38,032 nucleotides of DNA from an uncultured Kordia sp. (GTDB lineage Bacteria > Bacteroidota > Bacteroidia > Flavobacteriales > Flavobacteriaceae): assembly GCF_947496985.1 (NCBI RefSeq), contig NZ_CANMEZ010000017.1, positions 1-38,032 on the forward strand. Reading direction: 5' to 3'. Under the pieces are notes generated by a model, which had not been told where the DNA came from, did no database searches, and saw nothing but the letters and a program-made list of their open reading frames with translations. Position numbers and translations under genes: made by a program. Shown piece after piece: positions 6,071 to 14,177 of the stretch. Each line of letters opens with the position of its first letter. Position 1 is the first letter of the stretch.

Positions 6071-8576
6071 AATTTTTACACTTTTATTAGCATTACTTAT
6101 AATAAGCTGTGCTAAAGACGACCGACCAACCGTTTCATCAATTCACCAAAACTGGCAATTCAAACAAAAAGTTGGAGACACCACTTGGCGTTCAGCTTCT
6201 GTGCCTGGAAATGTATATTCTGACTTGTTAGCACATGACAAAATTCCTGATCCTTTCTTGGGTTCAAACGAATTGAATGTACAATGGGTTCCTACTAAAG
6301 ATTGGGAATACAAAACAACTTTCTCGCTTGACGAAGAAACCTTAGAAAAGTCGCATATAGAACTTACGTTTGAAGGCTTGGATACGTATGCAAGTATTTA
6401 CCTCAACGATTCTTTATTAGGAAAAACAAACAATGCATTTCGCACATGGAAATTTGATATAAAAAAAGCAGCTAAATCAAGTAACTCGTTACGTATTACA
6501 TTTGAAAAAACAAGTGTAACAGAAGACCCTGAAGCGGAAAAACTCGATTATTTATTACCTCCTGGACCTAGAGTTTTTACACGAAAAGCACAATTTCAAT
6601 ATGGTTGGGATTGGGGACCAATTGTAAATACTTCTGGAATTTGGAAGCCGATCAAAGTTACCTCTTGGAATAATATGAAGTTGGACGATGTTTATTTTAA
6701 ACAAAAAAAACTAACCGATTCACTTGCTGTTCTGGCAATAGAGTATACAATTTCATCCGATGAAGACATAGAAGAAGCTGCGTTTGAAATAAAGTTTGAC
6801 AAAACGATACATACCATAAAATCTCCTATAAAAAAAGGAACACATACATATACAACAAATCTTGAAATTAAAAACCCGAAACGTTGGTGGACGTTTAATT
6901 TAGGGGAACCGTATTTATATGAGTTTGACATTACACTTAAACAAGGAAAAGATTTAAAAGCGCAGCAAAAAGCAACAATTGGTTTGCGTACTATTGAGTT
7001 AATTACAGAGAAAGACGCTAATGGAGAAACATTTTACTTTAAACTCAATGACGTTCCTGTGTTTATGAAAGGTGCCAATTACATTCCACAACACAGTATG
7101 CAGGATAAAGTGACAGATGCGCATTATGAAAAATTATTGAATGATGTAGTAAATTCCAATATGAATATGCTCCGCGTTTGGGGTGGCGGAATTTATGAAA
7201 ATGATATTTTTTATGAGTTATGTGATGAAAAAGGAATTCTTGTTTGGCAAGATTTTATGTTTGCTTGCGCGATGTATCCCGGAGATAACGCATTTCTAGA
7301 AAACGTAGAAAAAGAAGCGATCGATCAAGTAAAACGCCTGCGTAATCATGCGTCTATAGGACTTTGGTGTGGAAATAACGAAAACAATGAAGCTTGGCAT
7401 CGCTGGGGCTGGCAAACAGATAAAACAGAAGTTCAAAAAGAAGAAATATGGAATAGTTACTTAGCAGTATTTGATAGTATTTTACCAAAAACTGTTGAAA
7501 AATTAAATCCTGAAATTTCCTACTGGGAAAGTTCACCAAGATTTGGACGTGGAAATCCACAGTCACAATTTGAAGGTGATGCGCACGATTGGGGTGTTTG
7601 GCACGATGCTTTACCATTTGAACGTTTTGAAGAAAAAGTACCGCGTTTTATGAGTGAATTCGGATTTCAATCATTTCCGTCATACGAAGCCATTCGTTAC
7701 TTTACAGGAGAAGACAGTATTGATATCAATCACGATAGTTATATAACTCATCAGAAACATCCTAGAGGTTTTAAATTGATTCGTGAATATATGGAACGTG
7801 ATTATCCTGTTCCAACATTAGGTGAAGATTATGTATATATGAGCCAATTAACGCAAGCCAAAGGAATGACTATGGGAATGGAAGCACAACGTCGCGCCAT
7901 GCCGTATTGTATGGGTAGTTTATATTGGCAACTCAATGATTGCTGGCCGGTAGTTTCCTGGTCTAGTATTGATTTTATGGGCAATTGGAAAGCCTTGCAT
8001 TACAAAGCAAAAAAATCATTTGAAGATGTTTTGATTTCTTCTGTTGTAAAAGATAATATTATCAAAACATATATTGTTTCTGACAAATTAGAACTGTTAA
8101 ATGGAGAGTTGAATCTTAGCTTCTTAGATTTTGAAGGAAAGACAATTCATGCTAGGAAACAAAAAGTAACTGTTGCCGCAAATGCAAGTACATTGGTTAT
8201 GCAAACTCCTGTTGCCAACATCAAAGCGAATCCTAATGATTATGTGATGAAAGTAGTTTTCTCTTCAACTTCGGTCAATACAAGCACTTCTGATTCAATA
8301 AAAGCTACAGACTTATTCTATGTAGCCAGACCAAAAGATTTGGAATTGCCTGCGCAAGATGTTTCGACAAAAGTTACAAAAATTGAAAACGGGTTCTCTA
8401 TAGAAGTTTCCGCTAAAACCTTACAAAAAGATGTGTTCATGCATACCAAAGCAAAAGGTCATTTTTCAGATAATTTCTTTGATCTATTGCCAGATGAGAC
8501 AATTATCATAACTTTTACTACAAAAGCTTCTACTATTGATGATTTAAAGATTAAAACCTTGAATGGAATAAAGTAA
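6057..8576 (+). CDS. GH2 beta-mannosidase lipoprotein
   Basis: An 839-residue glycoside hydrolase family 2 enzyme that removes terminal beta-linked mannose, such as the Man-beta-1,4-GlcNAc of the N-glycan core. The lipobox LIISC puts the lipidated Cys at residue 18. Domains in order: sugar-binding jelly roll (about 25-205, with GWDWGP), immunoglobulin-like domain (about 206-315), TIM barrel (about 316-700) and C-terminal beta domain. Glu442 in WCGNNENNEAW is the expected acid/base and Glu534 in MSEFGFQSFPS the nucleophile. The start may be ATG 6057 or 6063; both lie inside the upstream gene. It completes the cutC/PNGase F operon, and a hairpin at 8614-8633 follows. Confidence 0.94.
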   Translation: MTMNRIFTLLLALLIISCAKDDRPTVSSIHQNWQFKQKVGDTTWRSASVPGNVYSDLLAHDKIPDPFLGSNELNVQWVPTKDWEYKTTFSLDEETLEKSHIELTFEGLDTYASIYLNDSLLGKTNNAFRTWKFDIKKAAKSSNSLRITFEKTSVTEDPEAEKLDYLLPPGPRVFTRKAQFQYGWDWGPIVNTSGIWKPIKVTSWNNMKLDDVYFKQKKLTDSLAVLAIEYTISSDEDIEEAAFEIKFDKTIHTIKSPIKKGTHTYTTNLEIKNPKRWWTFNLGEPYLYEFDITLKQGKDLKAQQKATIGLRTIELITEKDANGETFYFKLNDVPVFMKGANYIPQHSMQDKVTDAHYEKLLNDVVNSNMNMLRVWGGGIYENDIFYELCDEKGILVWQDFMFACAMYPGDNAFLENVEKEAIDQVKRLRNHASIGLWCGNNENNEAWHRWGWQTDKTEVQKEEIWNSYLAVFDSILPKTVEKLNPEISYWESSPRFGRGNPQSQFEGDAHDWGVWHDALPFERFEEKVPRFMSEFGFQSFPSYEAIRYFTGEDSIDINHDSYITHQKHPRGFKLIREYMERDYPVPTLGEDYVYMSQLTQAKGMTMGMEAQRRAMPYCMGSLYWQLNDCWPVVSWSSIDFMGNWKALHYKAKKSFEDVLISSVVKDNIIKTYIVSDKLELLNGELNLSFLDFEGKTIHARKQKVTVAANASTLVMQTPVANIKANPNDYVMKVVFSSTSVNTSTSDSIKATDLFYVARPKDLELPAQDVSTKVTKIENGFSIEVSAKTLQKDVFMHTKAKGHFSDNFFDLLPDETIIITFTTKASTIDDLKIKTLNGIK

Positions 8577-8613
8577 CTAATTTCAGTTCATTTTCTTTAG
8601 GTAAAAAATAAAA

Positions 8614-8633
8614 AAGCGAACCGGAGTTCGCTT
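8614..8633 (-). terminator. Hairpin terminator between convergent genes
   Basis: AAGCGAAC (8614-8621) pairs with GTTCGCTT (8626-8633) around a four-base loop. Read on the minus strand the stem is followed by a T-run, so it should terminate the peptide gene at 8647-8862. On the plus strand it may also stop the mannosidase transcript, with a weaker T-tract. Confidence 0.7.
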
Positions 8634-8646
8634 AAATGATAAAATT

Positions 8647-8862
8647 TTAGCAACCCAAAGTAAAAACGTTGCATTGTATTTGTTGAGTTTCACAAACAAT
8701 GTGAGAATTTCCAGTTTGAATATTACAAATCTCAGGAATAAATGTAAAACATAAATCTGTAAGTCCTGGAGGCGGTGGTGGTGGCATTCCTCCTTTAGTA
8801 CGATCAAGTTTAGAAATAGGTGTTTTGTTTAATTTTAAAGATCTAAGATTCTTTTTTTTCAT
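8647..8862 (-). CDS. Class I lanthipeptide-like precursor peptide, orphan
   Basis: A 71-residue peptide with a basic leader (MKKKNLRSLK) followed by LNKTPISKLD (residues 11-20), the LNK-xx-IxKL motif seen in flavobacterial class I lanthipeptide precursors. GG at 24-25 could mark the cleavage site. The core opens with six prolines (27-32) and carries Cys38, 46, 57, 64 and 71, the last being the final residue, with six Thr/Ser that could be dehydrated. No LanB, LanC, radical SAM enzyme or transporter is within the window, so any modification must act in trans. It shares the leader plan with the gene at 29815-30054. Precursor status is inferred from the leader; the ring pattern is unknown. Confidence 0.7.
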   Translation of the reverse strand: MKKKNLRSLKLNKTPISKLDRTKGGMPPPPPPGLTDLCFTFIPEICNIQTGNSHIVCETQQIQCNVFTLGC

Positions 8863-8899
8863 GATTAAATGATTTAAAAGTTAATAAAGAACAATCTTA

Positions 8900-8930
8900 T
8901 AAAATTAAAACTTGAACTATTTACGGCAAA
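8900..8930 (-). promoter_or_regulatory. Candidate promoter of the precursor gene at 8647-8862
   Basis: On the minus strand TTTG (8927-8930) and TAATTTTA (8900-8907, seven of eight matches to TAnnTTTG) are 19 bases apart, the usual Bacteroidota spacing. The -33 box lies in an inverted repeat, TTACGG-CAAAC-CCGTAA (8921-8937), which could be an operator. Confidence 0.35.
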
Positions 8931-9142
8931 CCCGTAATTAACATTTAAACAATTAAAAATATTTTTGATGAATATAAAAACTGTGTCGTAATTAAAGTTA
9001 TTCTGAACTTACTTCCGCATGAAATTTAAAACTTTACACAAAGAACAACTATACTAATATTGACAGGTTTTAGACCTTCTGATAAAGAAGTTTCTATAAT
9101 TTTTATATCTTTAAAAACAACAACCAATCTAGTATAGAATAC

Positions 9143-9661
9143 ATGAAAAAATTATCATATCTCTTCGTTTTATTAATGACTTCCACATTCTTTATTTCTT
9201 GCCAACAAACTCAAGAATTAAAAGAACCAGACACTGTTGGAAAGTATGCTTTTGATCTTTTAAAAAAGATTCCCGATATCTCAAAACAAGCATATATGGG
9301 TCGTTTATTAACGATTGAACAACTTCGTGATTTTGCAAAAAACGATTCAGAGATTAACGAAAAAACGAAGAATCGAATGACTAAGGTGAGTAAAGAGGAT
9401 TTTAATGCTGGAATGGAACGTAATTATAATAAAATCAAAAAGAAAGCTATAGAATATGGAATTGTTTGGAATGCTATTGAATACATGGATTACACCTATA
9501 AGACCGAAGAAAGAAATGGTATAAAAGGCATTACAGGAGATATGTATTTTAAATATAAAAACGAAACCTACACAATTGAAGTAAATGCGATGAATTTAAC
9601 TAATGAATTTGCTATTGTAGAAATAGAAAGTCTTCGCAAGGTTGAAAAGCGTGATTATTAG
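9143..9661 (+). CDS. Lipoprotein of unknown function, paralogue A
   Basis: A 172-residue lipoprotein with lipobox FISC (Cys20). The mature part is hydrophilic and probably mixed alpha/beta: a helical region with GKYAFDLLKKI and LTIEQLRDFAKN, then a beta-rich C-terminal part with GIKGITGDMYFKYKNETY. It is clearly paralogous to the lipoprotein at 10345-10866, which has GTYAFNLL, ELRAYAKKN and SIKGDLYFTHNQENY at matching positions and is almost the same length. A two-TM protein gene lies between them. No known family is recognised; association with the cell envelope is the only safe inference. Confidence 0.8.
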   Translation: MKKLSYLFVLLMTSTFFISCQQTQELKEPDTVGKYAFDLLKKIPDISKQAYMGRLLTIEQLRDFAKNDSEINEKTKNRMTKVSKEDFNAGMERNYNKIKKKAIEYGIVWNAIEYMDYTYKTEERNGIKGITGDMYFKYKNETYTIEVNAMNLTNEFAIVEIESLRKVEKRDY

Positions 9662-9701
9662 TTTCAATAATTAACATACAAAAAAGGCGCTACTCAACAA
9701 T

Positions 9702-10241
9702 ATGAATAGTTACCAAATCAAAGAAGAAGGAATCAGTAGTTATGTAAAACGAGAAGTTGCTAAAAAGATGAAAATGATTGCTATTATCATGACTATTCTT
9801 TTAATAGCTGCATTTTTATTCTTCTACAGTTACGGAGTTCACAAAATTATCATGCCGCCAATGTTGGCGATACAAGCAGTTGTGTTAATTTTTGTATATC
9901 TAATGTCTTTAGTTCAAATGCAAAGTATGGGATTAAAAACTACATTTCGGATTTCTGAGAAAAATGTCAGTGTTTCCCTTGCTAAAGAAAAAATGAGCGT
10001 GGTAAGTCAACTTATTATTAATAGGAACGAAGCAAAATACGGAGAAAAGTATGATCAATCTTTTCCTGTACATCAAATTGAAACTACTAAAATAAAAGCA
10101 AATGAAATTGTTATTGAAAGCTATGATTATAACTTTTTCACTGGCAATGGAAAAATTACAATTCCCAAAGAAATGGAACAGTTCAATGCTGTAAAAAAGT
10201 TTATTTTAACACATAAAGCACAATTTAAAGTCGCTTCTTAA
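9702..10241 (+). CDS. Two-TM membrane protein with C-terminal PH-like region
   Basis: A 179-residue protein with a short cytoplasmic N-terminus, membrane helices at about 24-44 and 52-71, and a C-terminal soluble region of about 100 residues. That region has alternating hydrophobic residues and ends in ITIPKEMEQFNAVKKFI, the look of a bacterial pleckstrin-homology-like or YcxB-like domain. It starts 40 bases after the first lipoprotein gene, so the two may share a transcript. The following lipoprotein has its own promoter. The two helices are clear; the domain name is a guess from shape. Confidence 0.72.
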   Translation: MNSYQIKEEGISSYVKREVAKKMKMIAIIMTILLIAAFLFFYSYGVHKIIMPPMLAIQAVVLIFVYLMSLVQMQSMGLKTTFRISEKNVSVSLAKEKMSVVSQLIINRNEAKYGEKYDQSFPVHQIETTKIKANEIVIESYDYNFFTGNGKITIPKEMEQFNAVKKFILTHKAQFKVAS

Positions 10242-10287
10242 AACATTTCTTTTTCCGTTAAATTTTACTAAAAAAATACACTTCTGC

Positions 10288-10318
10288 TTTACAAAATCGG
10301 TCGATTTCAATATATTTG
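10288..10318 (+). promoter_or_regulatory. Promoter upstream of lipoprotein paralogue B
   Basis: TTTA (10288-10291) and a perfect -7 box TATATTTG (10311-10318) are separated by 19 bases, the expected spacing for the Bacteroidota housekeeping sigma factor. It is 26 bases ahead of the start codon at 10345. Confidence 0.55.
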
Positions 10319-10344
10319 AGCCGTTAAAATTTTAAATATTACAA

Positions 10345-10866
10345 ATGAAAAAAGTACAATATATCGTATCGTTTTTGATCATTGCAGCTACTCTATTGAT
10401 ATCTTGTCAAAAAAACAAAAGAACAGTTACTGCTGATGAAATTGGCACTTACGCTTTTAATCTATTAAGTAATATAGAAAATACTACTGAACAAGAGTAT
10501 ATAGAGCATTTGTATACATTTGGTGAACTTCGTGCATATGCTAAAAAAAATGCTGACAGCTTGGTTGATGAAATGAAACAAAGCATTGCTGTTATGACCA
10601 AAGATAATTATGATGCTAGAAGTAAAAGAGATTTAAAAACACTTAAAAACTCAGGAGCTTCATTTCAAATTGATTGGTCAACTATTGAACCTGTTACCTT
10701 TAAATATTGGCCAAGAGCCAAAAATGGCATTCACAGTATTAAAGGAGATTTATACTTTACACACAATCAAGAAAATTATAAAATAATCATTACCGCTTTT
10801 GATACAGGAGATGGTTTTATCGTTTCTAAAATTGAAAATTTACAAAAAATAGTTGAAGAAAAATAG
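10345..10866 (+). CDS. Lipoprotein of unknown function, paralogue B
   Basis: A 173-residue lipoprotein with lipobox LLISC (Cys21), homologous over its full length to the gene product at 9143-9661. Shared landmarks are G-x-YAF-LL, E-L-R-x-(F/Y)AK, a Trp-containing strand (IDWSTIE versus VWNAIEY) and GDxYF. The C-terminal half looks like a small beta-sheet domain. It is expressed from its own promoter and ends nine bases from the convergent LOG gene. Duplication around a membrane protein gene suggests a small envelope module, but no function can be assigned. Confidence 0.8.
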   Translation: MKKVQYIVSFLIIAATLLISCQKNKRTVTADEIGTYAFNLLSNIENTTEQEYIEHLYTFGELRAYAKKNADSLVDEMKQSIAVMTKDNYDARSKRDLKTLKNSGASFQIDWSTIEPVTFKYWPRAKNGIHSIKGDLYFTHNQENYKIIITAFDTGDGFIVSKIENLQKIVEEK

Positions 10867-10875
10867 GTAGTTATT

Positions 10876-11445
10876 CTACTGAATCCATTTTGGTGTTTTG
10901 TTAGGAACAAAGTTTCGCATGCGTTCTAATAAAACCGAAATATCTGTTTCAATAATTAACATATCAAAGTTTTTCTCTTTAAGTAATCCTTTTTGCATCA
11001 TGGTTTTCATCAAAGCAATGAGTTCATCATAATATCCACTACTATTTAAAATTGCTACAGGATACGCTATTTGTGCCAATTGTAATGCAGTGATGACTTC
11101 AAAGAGTTCTTCCATGGTACCAAATCCGCCAGGAAGTGCTATAAATCCTTCTGAGAGTGCTATCATTTTCATTTTGCGCGCTACCATTGTTTCCGTAATC
11201 AACAACTCAGTAAGACCTGTGTGCTCAATTTCTTTGCTTTTTAAAAATTCAGGAATTACTCCAATAACTTTTCCATTGTACTGTAATGCAGCATTGGCAA
11301 TAGTTCCCATAATACCAACTTGAGCACCACCATATACCAAAGTAATATTTTGCTCAGCTAATGCTTTTCCTAATTCATTAGCATCTGCTATAATTTTTTC
11401 ATCATTTCCTAAACTACTTGCACAATATACTGCGATACTTTTCAT
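10876..11445 (-). CDS. LOG family protein (TIGR00730), nucleotide 5'-monophosphate phosphoribohydrolase-like
   Basis: A 189-residue Rossmann-type protein of the LONELY GUY family. The signature PGGFGTMEE (105-113) and the upstream Arg90-Lys91 are present, with VYGGAQVGIMG (38-48) forming the nucleotide-binding loop. Characterised members split nucleoside monophosphates into base and ribose 5-phosphate and in plants activate cytokinins; in bacteria they also act in purine nucleotide turnover. The length is normal. The gene follows prmC on the same strand. A (TTTATTC)7 tract lies in the gap of about 80 bases before its start codon. Confidence 0.92.
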   Translation of the reverse strand: MKSIAVYCASSLGNDEKIIADANELGKALAEQNITLVYGGAQVGIMGTIANAALQYNGKVIGVIPEFLKSKEIEHTGLTELLITETMVARKMKMIALSEGFIALPGGFGTMEELFEVITALQLAQIAYPVAILNSSGYYDELIALMKTMMQKGLLKEKNFDMLIIETDISVLLERMRNFVPNKTPKWIQ

Positions 11446-11479
11446 TGTTTTGGTTTTTGGATTATCTGTATTTCTGGGC

Positions 11480-11528
11480 TTTATTCTTTATTCTTTATTC
11501 TTTATTCTTTATTCTTTATTCTTTATTC
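11480..11528. repeat. Heptanucleotide microsatellite (TTTATTC)7
   Basis: Seven perfect copies of TTTATTC, read as GAATAAA on the coding strand of both flanking genes. The tract begins inside the prmC stop codon and ends 34 bases before the LOG start codon. Copy number change would alter the intergenic distance but not a reading frame. Confidence 0.9.
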
Positions 11529-12399
11529 AAAAAACACATTTCGTCATTCGGTCTACGCCAAAAATATCTTTTTTTAGTTTAATGTTTTGAAACTTTTTTT
11601 CTTGTAACAAATCAACCATTTCTTTACCTAAATATTGATTGATTTCAAAAAATAGACTTCCGTTTGGTCGTAAATTCGTTTTCGCGAGATTAGCTATTGT
11701 ATCGTAAAATATTAACGGATTGTTATCTTCTACGAATAATGCTGAATTGGGCTCAAATTCCAATACATTTTTGCGCATCATTTCTTTTTCCAAGTTTCGC
11801 ACGTATGGTGGATTGGACACTATGATATCAAATAATTCAGTGTTTTCTTGATCTAAGTTTAAACTTTCAACATTCAACACATCTGCTTGTATGAATTGAA
11901 CTTCAACTTCATTGATTTCCGCATTCTTCTTTGCCATTTTTAACGCTTCCACAGAAATATCAATCGCAGAAATTATTGCATTTGGCAAGTTTTTCTTTAG
12001 AGCAATCGGAATACAGCCACTTCCCGTTCCAATATCTAAAATTCGAAGATTTTCTGTAGTCAAATCACTTTTTACAGTATCTAAAATCCACTGTACCAAC
12101 TCTTCTGTTTCTGGTCGTGGAATCAACGTGTGTTCATTTACACAAAATTCCAAACCAAAAAAATGTGCTTTTCCTAAAATATGCTGAATTGGTTTTTCGA
12201 GTTTCAATTCGCTCAATGCAGCAAACAAAGGAGTTTCCTGTTCTTTCGTAATTACATACTCAGGATCTAACGCAAGTGCAAAACGTTCCAAACCAAAAAA
12301 AGCTTCCGTCAACATAAAGAAAAAGCTATTTACTTCCTCTTTTCCGTAAACAGGATCTAATTCTTTGTGAAATATATTTTGTATATCTTTTAATCTCAA
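11527..12399 (-). CDS. prmC: Peptide chain release factor N5-glutamine methyltransferase
   Basis: A 290-residue PrmC/HemK protein that methylates the Gln of the GGQ motif in release factors RF1 and RF2, using S-adenosylmethionine. An N-terminal helical bundle (1-95) is followed by PRPETEE (94-100), the SAM-binding loop DIGTGSGCIPIAL (122-134) and the catalytic NPPY (196-199). The length is typical. The stop codon is formed from the first bases of the heptamer repeat downstream. It is separated from the GNAT gene by 92 bases of AT-rich DNA. Confidence 0.96.
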   Translation of the reverse strand: MRLKDIQNIFHKELDPVYGKEEVNSFFFMLTEAFFGLERFALALDPEYVITKEQETPLFAALSELKLEKPIQHILGKAHFFGLEFCVNEHTLIPRPETEELVQWILDTVKSDLTTENLRILDIGTGSGCIPIALKKNLPNAIISAIDISVEALKMAKKNAEINEVEVQFIQADVLNVESLNLDQENTELFDIIVSNPPYVRNLEKEMMRKNVLEFEPNSALFVEDNNPLIFYDTIANLAKTNLRPNGSLFFEINQYLGKEMVDLLQEKKFQNIKLKKDIFGVDRMTKCVF

Positions 12400-12491
12400 T
12401 GTTTTGTTTTTTTAGTTTTGGTTCTTAACAAGTATCTCTTATTTCTATTTGAAATACTTTAAAAACATCTAAAAGTAGAGTGATCTAATAT

Positions 12492-12977
12492 CTATGACTT
12501 CAATTCCTTTAACATCCAAACATCACAAGAATAATGTCCTGTACTACCCAAAGGTTTGTCTAAATGCTTGAATCCGAATAGTTCGTATATATGAATAGCT
12601 GCTTTGAATTTTGGTGACGATTCTAAATAACATTGGCTATATCCAAAGTCTTTTGCAACTTCTAAACATTTGGCAAATAATAACTTTCCGTAACCTTTAC
12701 CACGGGTTTTTGGTAAAAAATACATTTTCTGTAATTCGCACACATTACTTTTATTATCGCGCAATTGTTTAATTCCGGCACCACCAACCACTTCTCCATC
12801 TTCTTCTACAACAAAATATATTTCGCGTTCGCCTTGATAGGCTTCAAACATTGCGTCCGTTTCAGGATCTTCATATGCTGTTCCTACTTTTGGCATTCCA
12901 AACTCAGTAATTGCCAATCGGATGCAAATTGCCATCGCTGCATTGTCTTGTGGTTGTATCTTTCTAATAATCATCAA
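12492..12977 (-). CDS. GNAT family N-acetyltransferase
   Basis: A 161-residue GCN5-related acetyltransferase. Residues around LQKMYFLPKTRGKGYGKLLFAKCLEVA hold beta-4 and the acetyl-CoA pyrophosphate loop (RGKGYGKLL), and YLESSPKFKAAIHIYELFGF is the usual C-terminal motif. The substrate is not predictable. Its ATG overlaps the stop of the upstream pentapeptide-repeat gene by four bases (ATGA), so the two are translationally coupled. Confidence 0.9.
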   Translation of the reverse strand: MMIIRKIQPQDNAAMAICIRLAITEFGMPKVGTAYEDPETDAMFEAYQGEREIYFVVEEDGEVVGGAGIKQLRDNKSNVCELQKMYFLPKTRGKGYGKLLFAKCLEVAKDFGYSQCYLESSPKFKAAIHIYELFGFKHLDKPLGSTGHYSCDVWMLKELKS

Positions 12978-13549
12978 GAAATAATTTTTATGTCATGTTT
13001 TGCTAATAGTCCGTGAATTTCTGCACGGGAAAATTTCGCATTTTTTAATTGATTTATTGTTGGGTCAATTGTGTAATTGTACGCAGAACTCAGGTCTGCT
13101 TTTTCCAAATTTGTATTTCTAAAAATAGTGGCGGTCAAATCACAATTATCAAATATAGAATTTTCTAAATTTGTATCTGTAAAATCTACACTTTTCAAAT
13201 TAGACTTTCTAAAAGCTGTTTTCTTAATTTTTAATTCGGCAAACGAAGCCAATTCTAACATACAATCTTGAAAAGTTACTGAAAACAGAAAATCATTACA
13301 TTCACTAAAATTAACACCTAACAGCTTACAATTTATAAAATTGACCTCATTAAAAGATGTACTTTTTATTTTTGCATTTGTCATTTCACAGGTATCAAAT
13401 GTGCATTCTAAAAATACCCTTGCGTCTAAATACACATTTTCAAACTTGCAATTGACAAACGTACAATTATCATATTCTCCTCTTGGGAACGTTTGTTGTG
13501 TATAATCGATTTTTGTAAATGTTTGATCTTGATAGAATTCTTGACTCAT
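12974..13549 (-). CDS. Pentapeptide-repeat protein
   Basis: A 191-residue protein made largely of A(D/N)LXX-type pentapeptide repeats forming a right-handed quadrilateral beta-helix; examples are NCTFVNCKFENV, ANLKSVDFTDTNLENSIFDNCDL when read in fives. Cys is often at the central positions. There is no signal peptide, so it is cytoplasmic. Some relatives (Qnr, MfpA) mimic DNA and protect gyrase, but no Qnr-specific loops are evident and most flavobacterial members are uncharacterised. It is cotranscribed with the GNAT gene. Confidence 0.88.
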   Translation of the reverse strand: MSQEFYQDQTFTKIDYTQQTFPRGEYDNCTFVNCKFENVYLDARVFLECTFDTCEMTNAKIKSTSFNEVNFINCKLLGVNFSECNDFLFSVTFQDCMLELASFAELKIKKTAFRKSNLKSVDFTDTNLENSIFDNCDLTATIFRNTNLEKADLSSAYNYTIDPTINQLKNAKFSRAEIHGLLAKHDIKIIS

Positions 13550-13581
13550 TTTGTATACGCTTCAGATAGAAATTATGTAGT

Positions 13582-13610
13582 TTTGCGATGCCGTGAAGAT
13601 ACTAAATTTG
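13582..13610 (+). promoter_or_regulatory. Promoter for the LEA-ribD gene run
   Basis: TTTG (13582-13585) and a perfect TAAATTTG (13603-13610) are separated by 17 bases. It lies about 100 bp upstream of the start codon at 13716, leaving a fairly long 5' leader with no obvious structure. Confidence 0.5.
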
Positions 13611-13715
13611 ATTGGTTGTCCTCGTTGTTTGTTATTCGTTTTTATGAAAACAAATTTCGTTAGGTCAAACTTATTCAGTTTCACATAACAGTAAGATTAA
13701 ATCCATTATTTAAAA

Positions 13716-14177
13716 ATGAAAAAACTCGTCTTTATTCCATTAATACTACTAATCGTAAGTTGTTCTGTAAAAGAAAAACCATTATTTGTAAAAGTTGATA
13801 ATATTGAAGTTATAAACGCTACACTTGATATTATTGAACTAGAAGCAGATGCGTATTTTATTAATAAAAATGATGTTGGAGGAACACTAGAGAGCAAAGG
13901 AATTGAAGTTTTTGTAAACGATGTTTCTATAGCGCATGTGAGTTCAGAATCGTTTAAAGTTCCTGCAAGAGAAGAGTTTTCAATTCCATTAAAAGTCGTT
14001 ATTCCCACCAAAGAAGTATTGGAAAAGAATAAAAATGGTCTTTTGGGAGGAATTTTAAGTAGTATTCTTGATCAGAAAATGAAAATTCAATACAAAGGAA
14101 CTATTACATATAGTACGCTTGGATTTTCATATGATTATGAAATAGATAGAACTGAAGACGTTAAAATAAAAATGTAG
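13716..14177 (+). CDS. LEA type 2-like lipoprotein
   Basis: A 153-residue lipoprotein with lipobox LIVSC (Cys16). The mature part is one beta-sandwich of the LEA-2/water-stress type: alternating strands such as VDNIEVINATLDIIELEADAYF, then a strand ending in VFVNDVSIAHV, a proline-containing turn and IPLKVVIPTKEVL. Proteins of this fold are often membrane-facing and help with desiccation or lipid transfer, but bacterial members are poorly studied. Its stop shares a base with the GTG start of ribD, so it heads the operon with the riboflavin gene. Confidence 0.8.
   Translation: MKKLVFIPLILLIVSCSVKEKPLFVKVDNIEVINATLDIIELEADAYFINKNDVGGTLESKGIEVFVNDVSIAHVSSESFKVPAREEFSIPLKVVIPTKEVLEKNKNGLLGGILSSILDQKMKIQYKGTITYSTLGFSYDYEIDRTEDVKIKM

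Noticed and set aside
8583-8807. Overlapping minus-strand frame within the precursor peptide gene
   Set aside because: It is an out-of-frame reading of the 71-residue precursor and of the terminator hairpin; it has no recognisable leader or domain.
11480-11528. Phase-variable reading frame
   Set aside because: The heptamers begin at the prmC stop codon and lie outside both coding regions, so slippage cannot switch a frame on or off.
12974-13549. Qnr-type gyrase protector
   Set aside because: Pentapeptide repeats alone are not diagnostic, and the loops and dimer tail of Qnr are not apparent.
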